Source of the DNA: Spirosoma arboris
Lineage (GTDB): Bacteria; Bacteroidota; Bacteroidia; Cytophagales; Spirosomataceae
NCBI RefSeq assembly: GCF_009754945.1
Contig: NZ_WPIN01000013.1
Span: 62,001-126,000, forward strand
DNA: 64,000 nucleotides
Reading direction: 5' to 3'
The position numbers and the translations under genes are program-made. This document shows positions 8,129-17,145 of this stretch, piece after piece. Each line of letters opens with the position of its first letter. Position 1 is the first letter of the stretch. Under the pieces are notes generated by a model that saw only the letters and a list, made by a program, of their open reading frames with translations, was not told the origin of the DNA and did no database searches.

Positions 8129-8474
8129 ATTGCCAAGTTATAACATCATTTCGAAAAATACATATTATGTTATTTTTCTATAAATAAAGTTCATAAAAAG
8201 ACATTATATACTATAATAGATCGTTAATAAGGCCAGTCAGTCTGTTAAGCAAGTCATGAAAAGCCGCACAGTTAAGATTATATATTGTCATTTCTAAGGA
8301 ATATTAAAATATTTTTGATTTTTATTTAACTGATTTATAGTTTATTAAACATAAATTTTAAATTTTAGCTTTAAAAATTATACATCAATGTATTACATAT
8401 TTTAAAATACAATATTAATTTAGTTTCATAATTTAAATTATTTCCCCTAATTCTTTCGTCAAAAACCTCTTCCC
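8129..8474. other. AT-rich spacer before the tra operon
   Basis: About 345 bp with no convincing gene. The composition is strikingly AT-rich compared with neighbours, with many TTTAA/ATATTA runs. It probably holds the promoter and leader of the transfer operon, and the DNA would be prone to bending or to silencing by nucleoid proteins. I could not single out a convincing TAnnTTTG element. Confidence 0.5.
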
Positions 8475-8798
8475 ATGTTCAAACGGACAAAATTTCTAGC
8501 TATGCAGGTTGCGCTGCTCGTGGACCTGCTGTTTATGACCACACTGGCCAATTCGCAGGCAACCGGTAATGGAGCCGCTGCCTTAAGCACGACCGCTACA
8601 ACGATCCGCAGTTACGCAACAGCAGCCCAAACCATCATCCTGGCATTGGGTGTAGTCATTGGATTAATCGGGGCTGTGCGTGTGTACTCCAAGTTTCACA
8701 ATGGCGATCCTGACACGCAGAAAGCAGTAATGAGTTGGTTTGGGGCTGCGCTATTTCTAGTCGCTGTCGGTACGATTCTAACGGCCTTCTTCGGATAA
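8475..8798 (+). CDS. traE: Conjugal transfer protein TraE (DUF4134)
   Basis: The product has 107 residues: a hydrophobic N-terminal signal or membrane segment, the linker GAAALSTTATTIRSYATAAQ, then two membrane helices (about residues 54-70 and 86-106) around the conserved DPDTQKAVMSWFGA. Size and motif match the DUF4134/TraE family, the small VirB2/VirB3-like inner-membrane component that opens Bacteroidetes transfer operons. Its stop codon overlaps the traF start by one base. Confidence 0.9.
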   Translation: MFKRTKFLAMQVALLVDLLFMTTLANSQATGNGAAALSTTATTIRSYATAAQTIILALGVVIGLIGAVRVYSKFHNGDPDTQKAVMSWFGAALFLVAVGTILTAFFG

Positions 8799-9154
8799 TG
8801 CTGGAGATCAACAAAGGCATCGGTAAGCCCGTCGAGTTTCGAGGCCTAAAGGGTACTTATTTGTATCTATCTGTCGGCATCGTCATTGGTAGCTTACTAC
8901 TTGCCCTGACGCTTTACGGACTATTCGGCTTAAACACTTACATGGCCACGCTCATTGTCGTGGGCAGCGCCCTGGGGGGCATTTGGTTCTGCATTCGGCT
9001 TTCCGCAAAATACGGTGTATCGGGTCTACTCAAACTGGAAGCAACCCGCAATCAACCTAAGGCCATTTTGATTTCGTCGGCTAACCCATTTTCTCAGCTC
9101 CGTGAAACTAAACGCTCGAAGTCTCGAAACCGCGCTGCCACTGCTAGCCGTTGA
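8798..9154 (+). CDS. traF: Conjugal transfer protein TraF (DUF4133)
   Basis: The start at 8798 (MLEINKGIGKPVEFRGLKGTY) is chosen because it overlaps the traE stop (TAATG) and restores the family N-terminus; an upstream in-frame start would sit inside traE. The 118-residue product has two membrane helices (about residues 24-44 and 50-68) and a basic C-terminal tail. INKGIGKPVEFRGLKGTYL is the hallmark of DUF4133/TraF, a VirB3-like inner-membrane protein. The 3' end overlaps traG by 53 bp. Confidence 0.9.
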   Translation: MLEINKGIGKPVEFRGLKGTYLYLSVGIVIGSLLLALTLYGLFGLNTYMATLIVVGSALGGIWFCIRLSAKYGVSGLLKLEATRNQPKAILISSANPFSQLRETKRSKSRNRAATASR

Positions 9155-11603
9155 AAATAACTGTCTGATCAGTAAGATGGCGGACATTACGGTGGGTTTC
9201 CGGCTTCATCTGCCCGAAATCTTTACGCTCTCCGGAGAGGATTATCGCACGCTCCACAGCGCCCTGGTAAAAGCCATCAAGCTAATGCCCGTTGGCACCA
9301 TGATTCATAAACAGGATTGGTTTACCGAGGAACGTTACCAGCCCGATCTGGAGCAAGGCGATGATAGTTTTCTGACTCAGGCATTCCACCGACATTTCGT
9401 CGAGCGGCCCTTCCTGAATCATTATTGCTACCTCTACATTTCCAAACTGCCCAAACATCGCCAGAAGCAAAAAAGCAATGGCCATAGTTTGACCCGGCGT
9501 CGTCTGGTTCCAAAAGAACAGATGAGTGCACGCGAACTACAGCCATTCTTTGATGCCGTATCGCAATTCGAGCGGATCCTGTTGGATGGTGGAATTACGG
9601 CTCAGCGATTGACCGATGAGGAGCTGGTAAGTGGGAAAGGGGATAAAGGCATTGTGCCTAATTATTTCCGTCTTCAGCCTGATGGAAACCGGAAAGTGAT
9701 TCTGGAAGATTGGGACATTGACGGCCGGGTCCGGATCGGATCTAAAGATGTGCTCTGTTTTACGCTATCGGATGCCGAGACGCTACCTCAAGCGGTCGAT
9801 ATCATGGCCAACTATGGACCGCTCTCATCAGATAGCACCCAGTTTGCTGTTGGTAATGTACTGCCTGTTGGGCTCATGCTTCCCTGCAACCACGTCTATA
9901 ACCAGTATATCTGTTTAGATGATGCACAGGCCGCTTTACGGAAATTTGAGCAAACCGCCCGAAATCTGAATTCCCTTTCCCAGTTCTCTTCAGAAAACGC
10001 CATTAACCGGGATTGGACAACGCGGTACATTCAGGAAGCCATTCAGCATCAGCGAACGGTTTGTCGATCGCACTTCAATGTGATGGTCTGGACCGAAAAG
10101 CCAGAGCAGCTGGATTACCTTCGGGCCCGTACCTCTTCAGCCATTGCTCAGCTGGACTGTTTGCCCAAACAGAACACAATGGATGCGGCCAGGCTGCTCT
10201 GGGCGGGTATACCTGGCAATGCGGGGGATCTGCCACTCGACGAAACGTTTTACACCTTCGTTGAGCAGGCCGTTTGCTTTTTCAATCTGGAGTCAGTTTA
10301 CCAGTCTTCCTTATCACCTTTTGGTATTCGACTCTGTGATCGGCAGGGCAAACCGGTTTGGGTTGATCTGTCGGATGAACCCATGCAGAAAGGTTGGGTG
10401 ACTAATCGCAACAAGTTCGTAATCGGGCCATCTGGATCGGGTAAATCCTTTTTCATGAATCACCTGGTACGTCAGTATTATGAGCAGGATACACACATCT
10501 TACTAGTCGACGTCGGCCATTCGTACCGGGGCTTATGTGAACTCGTTCGCCGGAAAACAAGGGGGAAAGATGGCATCTATCTGGCCTATGAAGAGGATAA
10601 ACCCATTACGTTCAATCCCTTCTACGTTGAAGATGGGTTTTATTCGATTGATAAAGTAACGTCTATCAACACACTACTTAAAACGCTCTGGAAGAATGAA
10701 ACCGAAAGCTTCTCCAGAACCGAGGAAGTAGCGCTTTCGGATGCCGTGGAAGAATTTATCAAACAGGTTAAGAAAGGTAGGGCAGAGGCCTCGTTTAACG
10801 GCTTTTACGAGTACTGTAACGATGAGCAGGGGTTTCGGGCCTTCCTGAAGGAAAAGAAGTATACGGACAAGTATTTCGACATTGAGCAGTTCATCATCAC
10901 CATGCAGCCATTTTACAAGGGTGGTAAGTATGACTATCTGCTCAACTCGACGATGAACGTGGATCTTCTCAATAAACGGTTCATTGTCTTCGAGCTGGAC
11001 AACATTAAGGATCATCCAATTCTATTCCCCATTGTGACGCTGATTATTATGGAAACCTTCGTCACCAAAATGCGCCGGTTGGATCTGGCAACCCGGAAAA
11101 TGATGGTGATCGAGGAGGCCTGGAAAGCGATCGCTAAAGAGTCGATGGCTGATTACATCAAGTATCTGTTCAAGACAGTACGGAAACACTTTGGTGAAGC
11201 GCTGGTGGTCACTCAGGAAATTGATGATATCATCGGTAACAATATTGTTAAAGACGCCATTATCAACAACTCCGATTGTAAGATTCTGCTCGATCAGAGT
11301 AAGTATCAGCACCGGTTCGAAGAGATACGTCAGTTGCTGGGTCTGTCGGAGAAACAGAAGCAATTGATCCTTTCGGTCAATAAAGACAATGATCAACGCC
11401 GGAAATATAAGGAGGTCTTCATTGCACTGGGAGCCAGGGCCAAAGTCTACGCTACCGAAGTTAGCCTGGAGGAATATGCGGCCTATACGACGGAGTCTCC
11501 TGAAAAAGCTGAGGTCATTCGTCGAACTTCTCAGAACGGTGGCGATATCCAGGTGGCCATCATTGACTTTGCCGATGCCAGGCGAAAACCAGAATTAGCC
11601 TGA
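9102..11603 (+). CDS. traG: TraG-type VirB4 conjugation ATPase
   Basis: The 833-residue product is the large ATPase that energises the type IV secretion channel at the inner membrane. After a family-typical N-terminus (LPLLAVENNCLISKMADITV) come the TraG_N-like region, Walker A GPSGSGKS near residue 443 and Walker B MMVIEEAWKAI near 667. The start is GTG at 9102 inside traF; the next ATG (9177) would delete the conserved N-terminal ISK..DIT segment. A 172-bp gap separates it from traJ. In the CTnDOT order a TrbJ-like TraI gene usually occupies this place. Confidence 0.92.
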   Translation: MKLNARSLETALPLLAVENNCLISKMADITVGFRLHLPEIFTLSGEDYRTLHSALVKAIKLMPVGTMIHKQDWFTEERYQPDLEQGDDSFLTQAFHRHFVERPFLNHYCYLYISKLPKHRQKQKSNGHSLTRRRLVPKEQMSARELQPFFDAVSQFERILLDGGITAQRLTDEELVSGKGDKGIVPNYFRLQPDGNRKVILEDWDIDGRVRIGSKDVLCFTLSDAETLPQAVDIMANYGPLSSDSTQFAVGNVLPVGLMLPCNHVYNQYICLDDAQAALRKFEQTARNLNSLSQFSSENAINRDWTTRYIQEAIQHQRTVCRSHFNVMVWTEKPEQLDYLRARTSSAIAQLDCLPKQNTMDAARLLWAGIPGNAGDLPLDETFYTFVEQAVCFFNLESVYQSSLSPFGIRLCDRQGKPVWVDLSDEPMQKGWVTNRNKFVIGPSGSGKSFFMNHLVRQYYEQDTHILLVDVGHSYRGLCELVRRKTRGKDGIYLAYEEDKPITFNPFYVEDGFYSIDKVTSINTLLKTLWKNETESFSRTEEVALSDAVEEFIKQVKKGRAEASFNGFYEYCNDEQGFRAFLKEKKYTDKYFDIEQFIITMQPFYKGGKYDYLLNSTMNVDLLNKRFIVFELDNIKDHPILFPIVTLIIMETFVTKMRRLDLATRKMMVIEEAWKAIAKESMADYIKYLFKTVRKHFGEALVVTQEIDDIIGNNIVKDAIINNSDCKILLDQSKYQHRFEEIRQLLGLSEKQKQLILSVNKDNDQRRKYKEVFIALGARAKVYATEVSLEEYAAYTTESPEKAEVIRRTSQNGGDIQVAIIDFADARRKPELA

Positions 11604-11775
11604 CGGATTCGAGGCAAGTAAAAACGGGCTGCTAGTCAGCGAATTACATGCCTTGTCGGTTTGTGAGTTAAGCAAACAGCCGATCAAAAACACCAGCTGT
11701 AGGCCCAAATAACAAGACCTGTTTACTCAATCGACACGAGGTCTTTATCGGTTCATTTTTATCCATTCTATCGAC

Positions 11776-12933
11776 ATGATCTTACTCCAGCTACCCGGTG
11801 GGAGCACCTACATCGACTATGGATTCTATCAGAAGTTTTCGTCGATGGAGGCTGCCATTACCACGGCTTACTCCGAAGTGCAGCAGGGTATGGGCAACCT
11901 GGGAGCAGTAGCCTCTTCCATTGCTGCAATTGCAGCAACTTTCTACATAGGTATGCGCGTTCTGGGCCATTTCGCCCGGGCGGAAAGCATCGATGTGTTC
12001 CCGCTGCTGCGGCCGTTCGCCATTGGCTTTCTCGTCCTCAATTTCACCATGGTTACCGACTTTTTAGACGCGCTCATGAAACCGGTTGAAGTCGTCACTC
12101 AAAATATGGTCGACGTGCAGACAACCCGTATTCAGCAGCTAGAAGAGATGCGTCAGGATAAACTAGCTGAAAAGATGAACCAGCTGGATAAAAAGCTGGA
12201 AGAAACCAGTATGTGGTCCGCAACGGGGCAGTACTTGGCACTCATCACGGAGAAATTCAAAGTATACCTCGACGAGGGGTTTCAGCAGGTGCTCAAAAAC
12301 CTGTTTTACGCCTTGTTCCTGGCCGCTCGCCTGGTTATTCTGACCACCCGAGCCTTCTTTTTAATTGTCCTAACGATCGTTGGTCCGCTGTCTTTTGCCC
12401 TGGCTATCTTCACTGGCTTTCAGGATTCACATTTGATGTGGATTGCCCGATATGTACAGATTTCGTTATGGTTTCCACTGGCCAACATTCTGGGTACTAT
12501 TGTCACCTATCTGCAAGGCAAGGTCATTGCGCTTCAGTATCTGGAGCTAACTAACAACGTTCCTGACGAAGCGCAAAGTGGCGATATCATCTACATGGTC
12601 TTTATGATCATTGCCACGATGGCCTATTTCACCATTCCAACGATTGCCTCCTACATCATTTCTTCCTCGGGTGTGGGTAACGCGTTACAGCGGATGACGA
12701 ACATGACTTCCGCTATGGTCATGGGCACGGTTATGCCAGCTGCGGGTATGGTGGGGGCTGCTGCAGTAGCGGGTGGAAACGGTGTCGCCAGGGGAGTAGG
12801 GGCCGCAGCTGGCTTAGGCTGGGAGGTCGCTGCGGGTGTAGGGCAGACGGCCGCTAATTATGCCCAATACTACGGCACAGCAGCTAAACAGGAATTTCAA
12901 AACATGCGAAATATTTCTAAAAGCTCCGATTAA
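11776..12933 (+). CDS. traJ: Conjugal transfer protein TraJ (multi-pass inner membrane)
   Basis: The product has 385 residues with about six to seven membrane helices (for example around residues 46-60, 72-92, 180-210 and 270-292). A long amphipathic region at 120-140 contains QLEEMRQDKLAEKMNQLDKK. The composition and motifs (GMGNLGAVASSIAAIAATFY, RPFAIGFLVLNF) match Bacteroidetes TraJ, the VirB6-like polytopic channel component. It ends in a Gly/Ala-rich tail and is followed after 2 bp by traK. Confidence 0.88.
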   Translation: MILLQLPGGSTYIDYGFYQKFSSMEAAITTAYSEVQQGMGNLGAVASSIAAIAATFYIGMRVLGHFARAESIDVFPLLRPFAIGFLVLNFTMVTDFLDALMKPVEVVTQNMVDVQTTRIQQLEEMRQDKLAEKMNQLDKKLEETSMWSATGQYLALITEKFKVYLDEGFQQVLKNLFYALFLAARLVILTTRAFFLIVLTIVGPLSFALAIFTGFQDSHLMWIARYVQISLWFPLANILGTIVTYLQGKVIALQYLELTNNVPDEAQSGDIIYMVFMIIATMAYFTIPTIASYIISSSGVGNALQRMTNMTSAMVMGTVMPAAGMVGAAAVAGGNGVARGVGAAAGLGWEVAAGVGQTAANYAQYYGTAAKQEFQNMRNISKSSD

Positions 12934-12935
12934 CT

Positions 12936-13580
12936 ATGGCTGCTCAAGATCAAACCTTTTTTAAGTCGCTGCGCAATCTGGAGACCTCCTACCGCAACAT
13001 TCGTATACTGGCCTTTGTCAGCGTAGCCATCTTTGGACTAATTACCCTGGGAAGCCTGGTCTTCGCTTACCAAGTGAAAACTGATTCGGAGAGTCGAATC
13101 TATGTGGTGGAGCAGGGTAAGTCGCTCATTGCGGCCCTACGCAACGATGTGCGGGAAAACAGGCCAGTAGAGGGTCGGGATCACATTCGACGATTCCATG
13201 AGCTGTTTTTTACGCTCGATCCTGACGCTAAAAGCATTGAGGAAAACATCCGGGAGGCCATTCCCTACGCCGATGATAGTGCCGCCCGTCTTTACACAGA
13301 TACCAAAGAGAAAGGCTATTATACTCAGCTTATTCAGGCCTCCGCTTCGCAGGAAATTCAGGTCGACAGCATCCAGCTGGATTTAAATCAGTACCCATAC
13401 GCTTTTCGAACGTTTGCCCGGCAGCAGATCATTCGCCTGACAAACATCACCACGCGCCGGTTGATTACAACCGGTTATCTACGTAATGTCAGCCGCTCGG
13501 ATATTAACCCCCACGGGTTTCTGATTGAAAAGTTTACAGTTGTTGATAACACGGACCTGGAGGAACGGATACGCCTATGA
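12936..13580 (+). CDS. traK: Conjugal transfer protein TraK (VirB8-like)
   Basis: The product has 214 residues: a short cytoplasmic N-terminus, one membrane helix at about 24-46, and a periplasmic domain containing GRDHIRRFHELFFTLDPD and the C-terminal RNVSRSDINPHGFLIEKF. This is the Bacteroidetes TraK family, a bitopic scaffold comparable to VirB8. The 3' end overlaps traL by 4 bp (ATGA). Confidence 0.9.
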   Translation: MAAQDQTFFKSLRNLETSYRNIRILAFVSVAIFGLITLGSLVFAYQVKTDSESRIYVVEQGKSLIAALRNDVRENRPVEGRDHIRRFHELFFTLDPDAKSIEENIREAIPYADDSAARLYTDTKEKGYYTQLIQASASQEIQVDSIQLDLNQYPYAFRTFARQQIIRLTNITTRRLITTGYLRNVSRSDINPHGFLIEKFTVVDNTDLEERIRL

Positions 13581-13894
13581 GACGAATTCTGAGTTTACTA
13601 ACCGGTTTCGGAGATTTCCTGCTTAGTCTTTCCGATCGGACCCGAAAAGTGCTGGTACTTGGCGCACTGCTGTTGCTGGGTGGGGGAGGGGTTTATAAAC
13701 TAGTTGTCAATCTTAAGCGGTTGACGAATCCCCTGCCGATGGCTTCGCCGGAACAGATCCTTCGACCTATGGAGAAGCTGGTTCGTCAAACCTCCTCTGA
13801 GGTTACTGATTACCAATCGGCCAAGCAAGCGAACCTAAGTCGACTGGATAGCATCAGTCGAAAGCTTACCAACTTCAAACCTGCCAACCCATGA
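13577..13894 (+). CDS. traL: Conjugal transfer protein TraL (DUF3989-like)
   Basis: The product has 105 residues with a single membrane helix (about residues 25-43, ending in LLLLGGGGVYKLV) and a C-terminal coiled-coil-like periplasmic tail. Size, position between traK and traM, and the short bitopic layout match DUF3989/TraL. It overlaps both neighbours by 4 bp, so translation is coupled through traK-L-M. Confidence 0.8.
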   Translation: MRRILSLLTGFGDFLLSLSDRTRKVLVLGALLLLGGGGVYKLVVNLKRLTNPLPMASPEQILRPMEKLVRQTSSEVTDYQSAKQANLSRLDSISRKLTNFKPANP

Positions 13895-15141
13895 ATACCG
13901 CATTTTCTGAAGCTGCTTTCCTGCGCGAACGTAAAGCCATGCTTATGTATCCAGTTATCGTGCTCCCTTTTTTAGTGGCCCTATTTTATCTGCTTGGTGG
14001 AGGAAAGGGCGAACGGTACCTGTCTCAACAATCTTTAGTTGATCAGCAAGGCAAAGATGGTTTTAACGCCAGTGTTCCCAAGGCGAAGCGGGGGTCAATT
14101 GATGGCCGAAACGTGGAAACGCCCGGCTACGGAAAATCCGTTGCTGGCCAGGTGCTCTCCAGTTTTACCAATACCCGGCTGGATTCAACGGGTAATCACT
14201 TGAAGTCAATTCCAGAAGCCGCGACTAGCCAGCCCGTTCATACTTCATCACTCGCCTGGCAGCCGGTGCAAACGCCAACCGTTTCTTCACCATCACCGCG
14301 TGTTCAAAGACAGCGCACAAGGGTTAGTCAGCCAAAAACGAGCAGCGTTTATTCCTATCAGCCACCAGGCTTTCAACCTGGTGGCGCTGATCGAGGACCT
14401 ACGCCAAAAGCAGAAACCATACCGTTTCGAAACAACCCTCCACCAACGACAGGGGATAAAGCCAGCCTGTCAGCTACTGGGTTTAATTCTTACCCAGGTA
14501 TGAGTTTACCATCAACCAATAGCCAGGCCAATGAAACAGGTCGAACAGCTTCCGTGAAGGTGAGCGATAATCTGACAGCGACCCGGTTATCGGATCCTAT
14601 AAACCCCGCTGACGCCTTCAATACAGCCCCGACAATGGGTTCTCGTCGACAAGCCGAACAAGCAGTCCTCAGCGGAAGTAATTCGTACGGGTCTAAAAAA
14701 AACATCGTCTGGATGATTCCAGTTGTCGTGCACGAAGATCAGTCGTTCAAAAGTGGCAATGTGGTGAAGTTGCGACTGACAAAAGAGATTTCCGCTGACG
14801 GCGTTACGATCCCAGTCAATACCATTTTGCACGCCGTCTGTCAAACCAGCGATGATCGGCTGCGGATGGCCGTTCGGAATCTTCAACTCGGTGGCCAGCT
14901 GATCCCCCTCGATCTGGAGGTTTATGATATCGACGGAATTGCGGGTGTGAACATGCCTGGTCTTTCTAATCAGGTGGGCGGCCAAATGCAGGCCTCGGCT
15001 ATTCAGGGATTACAGATACCTGGTGCTGGTGGACTGGTGAACACCGTGGCCAGTCAGGCCCGCATGAGTGCCTCTAATGCGGCCAGACAGCCAACTGTGA
15101 AGCTGAAAGCAGGCTATAATCTTTTTCTCAAAGCGCAGTGA
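13891..15141 (+). CDS. traM: Conjugative transposon protein TraM (VirB10-like)
   Basis: The product has 416 residues. One N-terminal membrane helix (about 18-36) is followed by a long Ser/Pro/Gln-rich periplasmic linker (60-250) and a folded C-terminal domain with VWMIPVVVHEDQSFKSGNVV and LDLEVYDIDGIAGVNMPG, diagnostic for Bacteroidetes TraM. It is expected to bridge inner and outer membrane like VirB10. The linker is probably disordered. Confidence 0.9.
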   Translation: MNTAFSEAAFLRERKAMLMYPVIVLPFLVALFYLLGGGKGERYLSQQSLVDQQGKDGFNASVPKAKRGSIDGRNVETPGYGKSVAGQVLSSFTNTRLDSTGNHLKSIPEAATSQPVHTSSLAWQPVQTPTVSSPSPRVQRQRTRVSQPKTSSVYSYQPPGFQPGGADRGPTPKAETIPFRNNPPPTTGDKASLSATGFNSYPGMSLPSTNSQANETGRTASVKVSDNLTATRLSDPINPADAFNTAPTMGSRRQAEQAVLSGSNSYGSKKNIVWMIPVVVHEDQSFKSGNVVKLRLTKEISADGVTIPVNTILHAVCQTSDDRLRMAVRNLQLGGQLIPLDLEVYDIDGIAGVNMPGLSNQVGGQMQASAIQGLQIPGAGGLVNTVASQARMSASNAARQPTVKLKAGYNLFLKAQ

Positions 15142-15193
15142 TCATAATGCAATTCTGGATTGCATTTAACTAACCAAGTCAACTAAACTAAAC

Positions 15194-16054
15194 ATGAAAC
15201 AGATACTTTTCTTACTTCTCAGCCTGGGCTCGCTATCCAGTCAGGCGCAACTGGCCTTCGTCCTGCCGATGACCAATTCAACAATTCGACCTTCCTACGC
15301 CCTGCAAGTGAGCACCAACAAAACGACGCACATCATTTTCCCCTATGAGATTCGCTACGCCGATCTGGGCAGTAAGGATATTGCCGGGGAAGCCGTTGAG
15401 AAAGCAGGCAACGTATTTCGCTTAAAAGCCATTGCTCAGAATCCCTTTATGGAAACCAACCTGACGGTTGTAACGGCCGACGGGCGGCTGTTCAGTTTTC
15501 TGGTTTCCTACAAAGAGCATCCGGATGCAGTCACCTACGACCTGACCAAAGTACTACTCGATAGGGATGTAAGTAAGTCCGCCAAAGTTAGTAGTGGCTC
15601 GCAGGCCCGGTTAGCCGATAACCTGAATCGGCAGGGAGAGATGGCCATGCATAGCCGCCGAAAGATTCGCCACATCGGCTATAAATCGCAGGGTGTCAAT
15701 TTATACCTAAAGAATATTCTCTACAAAGATGATGTCATGTACCTGGTTTTGGGCATGGAAAACAGCTCTAAACTCAATTACGATATCGATTACCTGCGCA
15801 CCTACGTCATGCAGCAGAAACAGGCGGGTGAAAGCTCAGCCACCCAGGATGTTCCGGTTGACCCAATCAAAGTCTTCGATGCTAGTGAAAACGTGATTCC
15901 TCGTCATGATGAATTAACAAAGGTCATCGCCATCGAACGGTTAACGCTGGAGCGTGATCGGCGCCTAGTCGTGCAGATGGGGGAGGAGAGTGGAGGCCGT
16001 CAGCTGACCATTGCCATCGGTCCCGAGGAACTGGCCACCGCACGGCCTCTATAA
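15194..16054 (+). CDS. traN: Conjugative transposon protein TraN (VirB9-like)
   Basis: The product has 286 residues. A signal peptide (about 1-19, ending SSQA-QL) precedes the conserved beta-rich domain with SYALQVSTNKTTHIIFPYEI and YADLGSKDI, then a linker and a C-terminal domain with YDIDYLRTYV. These are the standard features of Bacteroidetes TraN, a periplasmic or outer-membrane channel component analogous to VirB9. It follows traM after 52 bp in the same operon. Confidence 0.9.
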   Translation: MKQILFLLLSLGSLSSQAQLAFVLPMTNSTIRPSYALQVSTNKTTHIIFPYEIRYADLGSKDIAGEAVEKAGNVFRLKAIAQNPFMETNLTVVTADGRLFSFLVSYKEHPDAVTYDLTKVLLDRDVSKSAKVSSGSQARLADNLNRQGEMAMHSRRKIRHIGYKSQGVNLYLKNILYKDDVMYLVLGMENSSKLNYDIDYLRTYVMQQKQAGESSATQDVPVDPIKVFDASENVIPRHDELTKVIAIERLTLERDRRLVVQMGEESGGRQLTIAIGPEELATARPL

Positions 16055-16093
16055 ATCCAGTCGATCAATTCACCTGTAACTAAATTATCCATC

Positions 16094-16714
16094 ATGCATA
16101 AGTACAAGTCAACCTTATCCATTATGTGTAAGCGAAGTGTACTGTTGATCAGCGCACTCCTCTGTTGGCAATCCGTCACGGCTCAAATTCACCAAGCTGG
16201 TCAAACAACGATTGAATTATCCGCTGGCCTGGTCGATGGTTTCAAGCTACCTGGTAAAGATAATTTTGGTGTGTTTTGTGGATTATCCTACAGTCGATAC
16301 AAAACTCTGAATGCCTATTGGAAAGGCACAGTGCATCTCAATCAGAAATTTTATGCCTATGACCGATCGCTGGTACCCGTATCCCAGTGGCTTCTCGAAG
16401 GGACGTATTTTACCCGGGTTATGGGACTGATCAACCGCTCCTGGGTAATTAACGTTGGTGGTGGCGTAGCTGGCGGGTACGAATCAATTAATCAGGACCG
16501 GGGAGAAGTACAGGGTGCTAGCCTAATGAACCGATCGGAATGGGTTTTTGGCCCAACGCTGGCGATTGAATGCGAGTACATATTAACCGGGCGCACCATT
16601 TTAGTAGTACGGGCTCAGGAATATTACCTCTTCCGCTCGAACATCATTCCTACCCGGTTCAATGTGGGTGTTGGCATCAAATTCATCCTTGACACAGATT
16701 CGGAGTATAAATGA
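16094..16714 (+). CDS. traO: Conjugal transfer protein TraO (outer-membrane beta-barrel-like)
   Basis: The product has 206 residues from the ATG at 16094; an internal ATG at 16124 would give a cleaner signal peptide ending SVTA-Q and may be the real start. The mature part is a series of alternating strands with aromatic girdle residues (GVFCGLSYSRYKTLNAYWKG, NVGVGIKFIL at the end), which fits the TraO family of predicted outer-membrane barrels. It overlaps the next gene by 4 bp. Confidence 0.8.
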   Translation: MHKYKSTLSIMCKRSVLLISALLCWQSVTAQIHQAGQTTIELSAGLVDGFKLPGKDNFGVFCGLSYSRYKTLNAYWKGTVHLNQKFYAYDRSLVPVSQWLLEGTYFTRVMGLINRSWVINVGGGVAGGYESINQDRGEVQGASLMNRSEWVFGPTLAIECEYILTGRTILVVRAQEYYLFRSNIIPTRFNVGVGIKFILDTDSEYK

Positions 16715-17127
16715 AAAATCTACTTTCCCTCATTCTTATTTGGCTGGCCATGGGCTGTCAGTCGGAGTCGCTGGACATTCGGGCGAATTATCGAATCCGG
16801 CTTAATGCGACCTTACCTGGTACCGCCCTGAAAGCGCACCAACGCTATGCACTTCCTTTGGTGTTGCTGACCGATTCCTATTATTCGGAATATGGATATA
16901 AACTTCAGTTTTATCAGCAAACAGGCTTGGGCAGACTGGAGCAGGGCAGTATCAATGAGCATACACCCGTACTGCAGAAAGTCGCCGTGAACCTCCCTTT
17001 AGGAATGTCTAGCTGGGTGTATATTCCTGAGGCTGTAGGAGCTAGTCAGGTGATTCTCATTGCTCAGCAGGAGCGGGGCTACACTCAGCCCGACACCCTA
17101 CGCCTAAACTTTCAGGTTGAACCTTAA
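16711..17127 (+). CDS. TraQ/DUF3872-like lipoprotein
   Basis: The product has 138 residues. The N-terminus ends in the lipobox-like WLAMGC, so it is probably lipid-anchored. The mature domain (LDIRANYRIRLNATLPG, YGYKLQFYQQTGLGRLEQG) resembles the DUF3872/TraQ family, whose strand-rich fold often reads Y.L.FFQ..G.G.L. It is coupled by a 4-bp overlap to traO. Its role in transfer is not established. Confidence 0.65.
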   Translation: MKNLLSLILIWLAMGCQSESLDIRANYRIRLNATLPGTALKAHQRYALPLVLLTDSYYSEYGYKLQFYQQTGLGRLEQGSINEHTPVLQKVAVNLPLGMSSWVYIPEAVGASQVILIAQQERGYTQPDTLRLNFQVEP

Positions 17128-17145
17128 GTCCTTCCACTGATCGCT

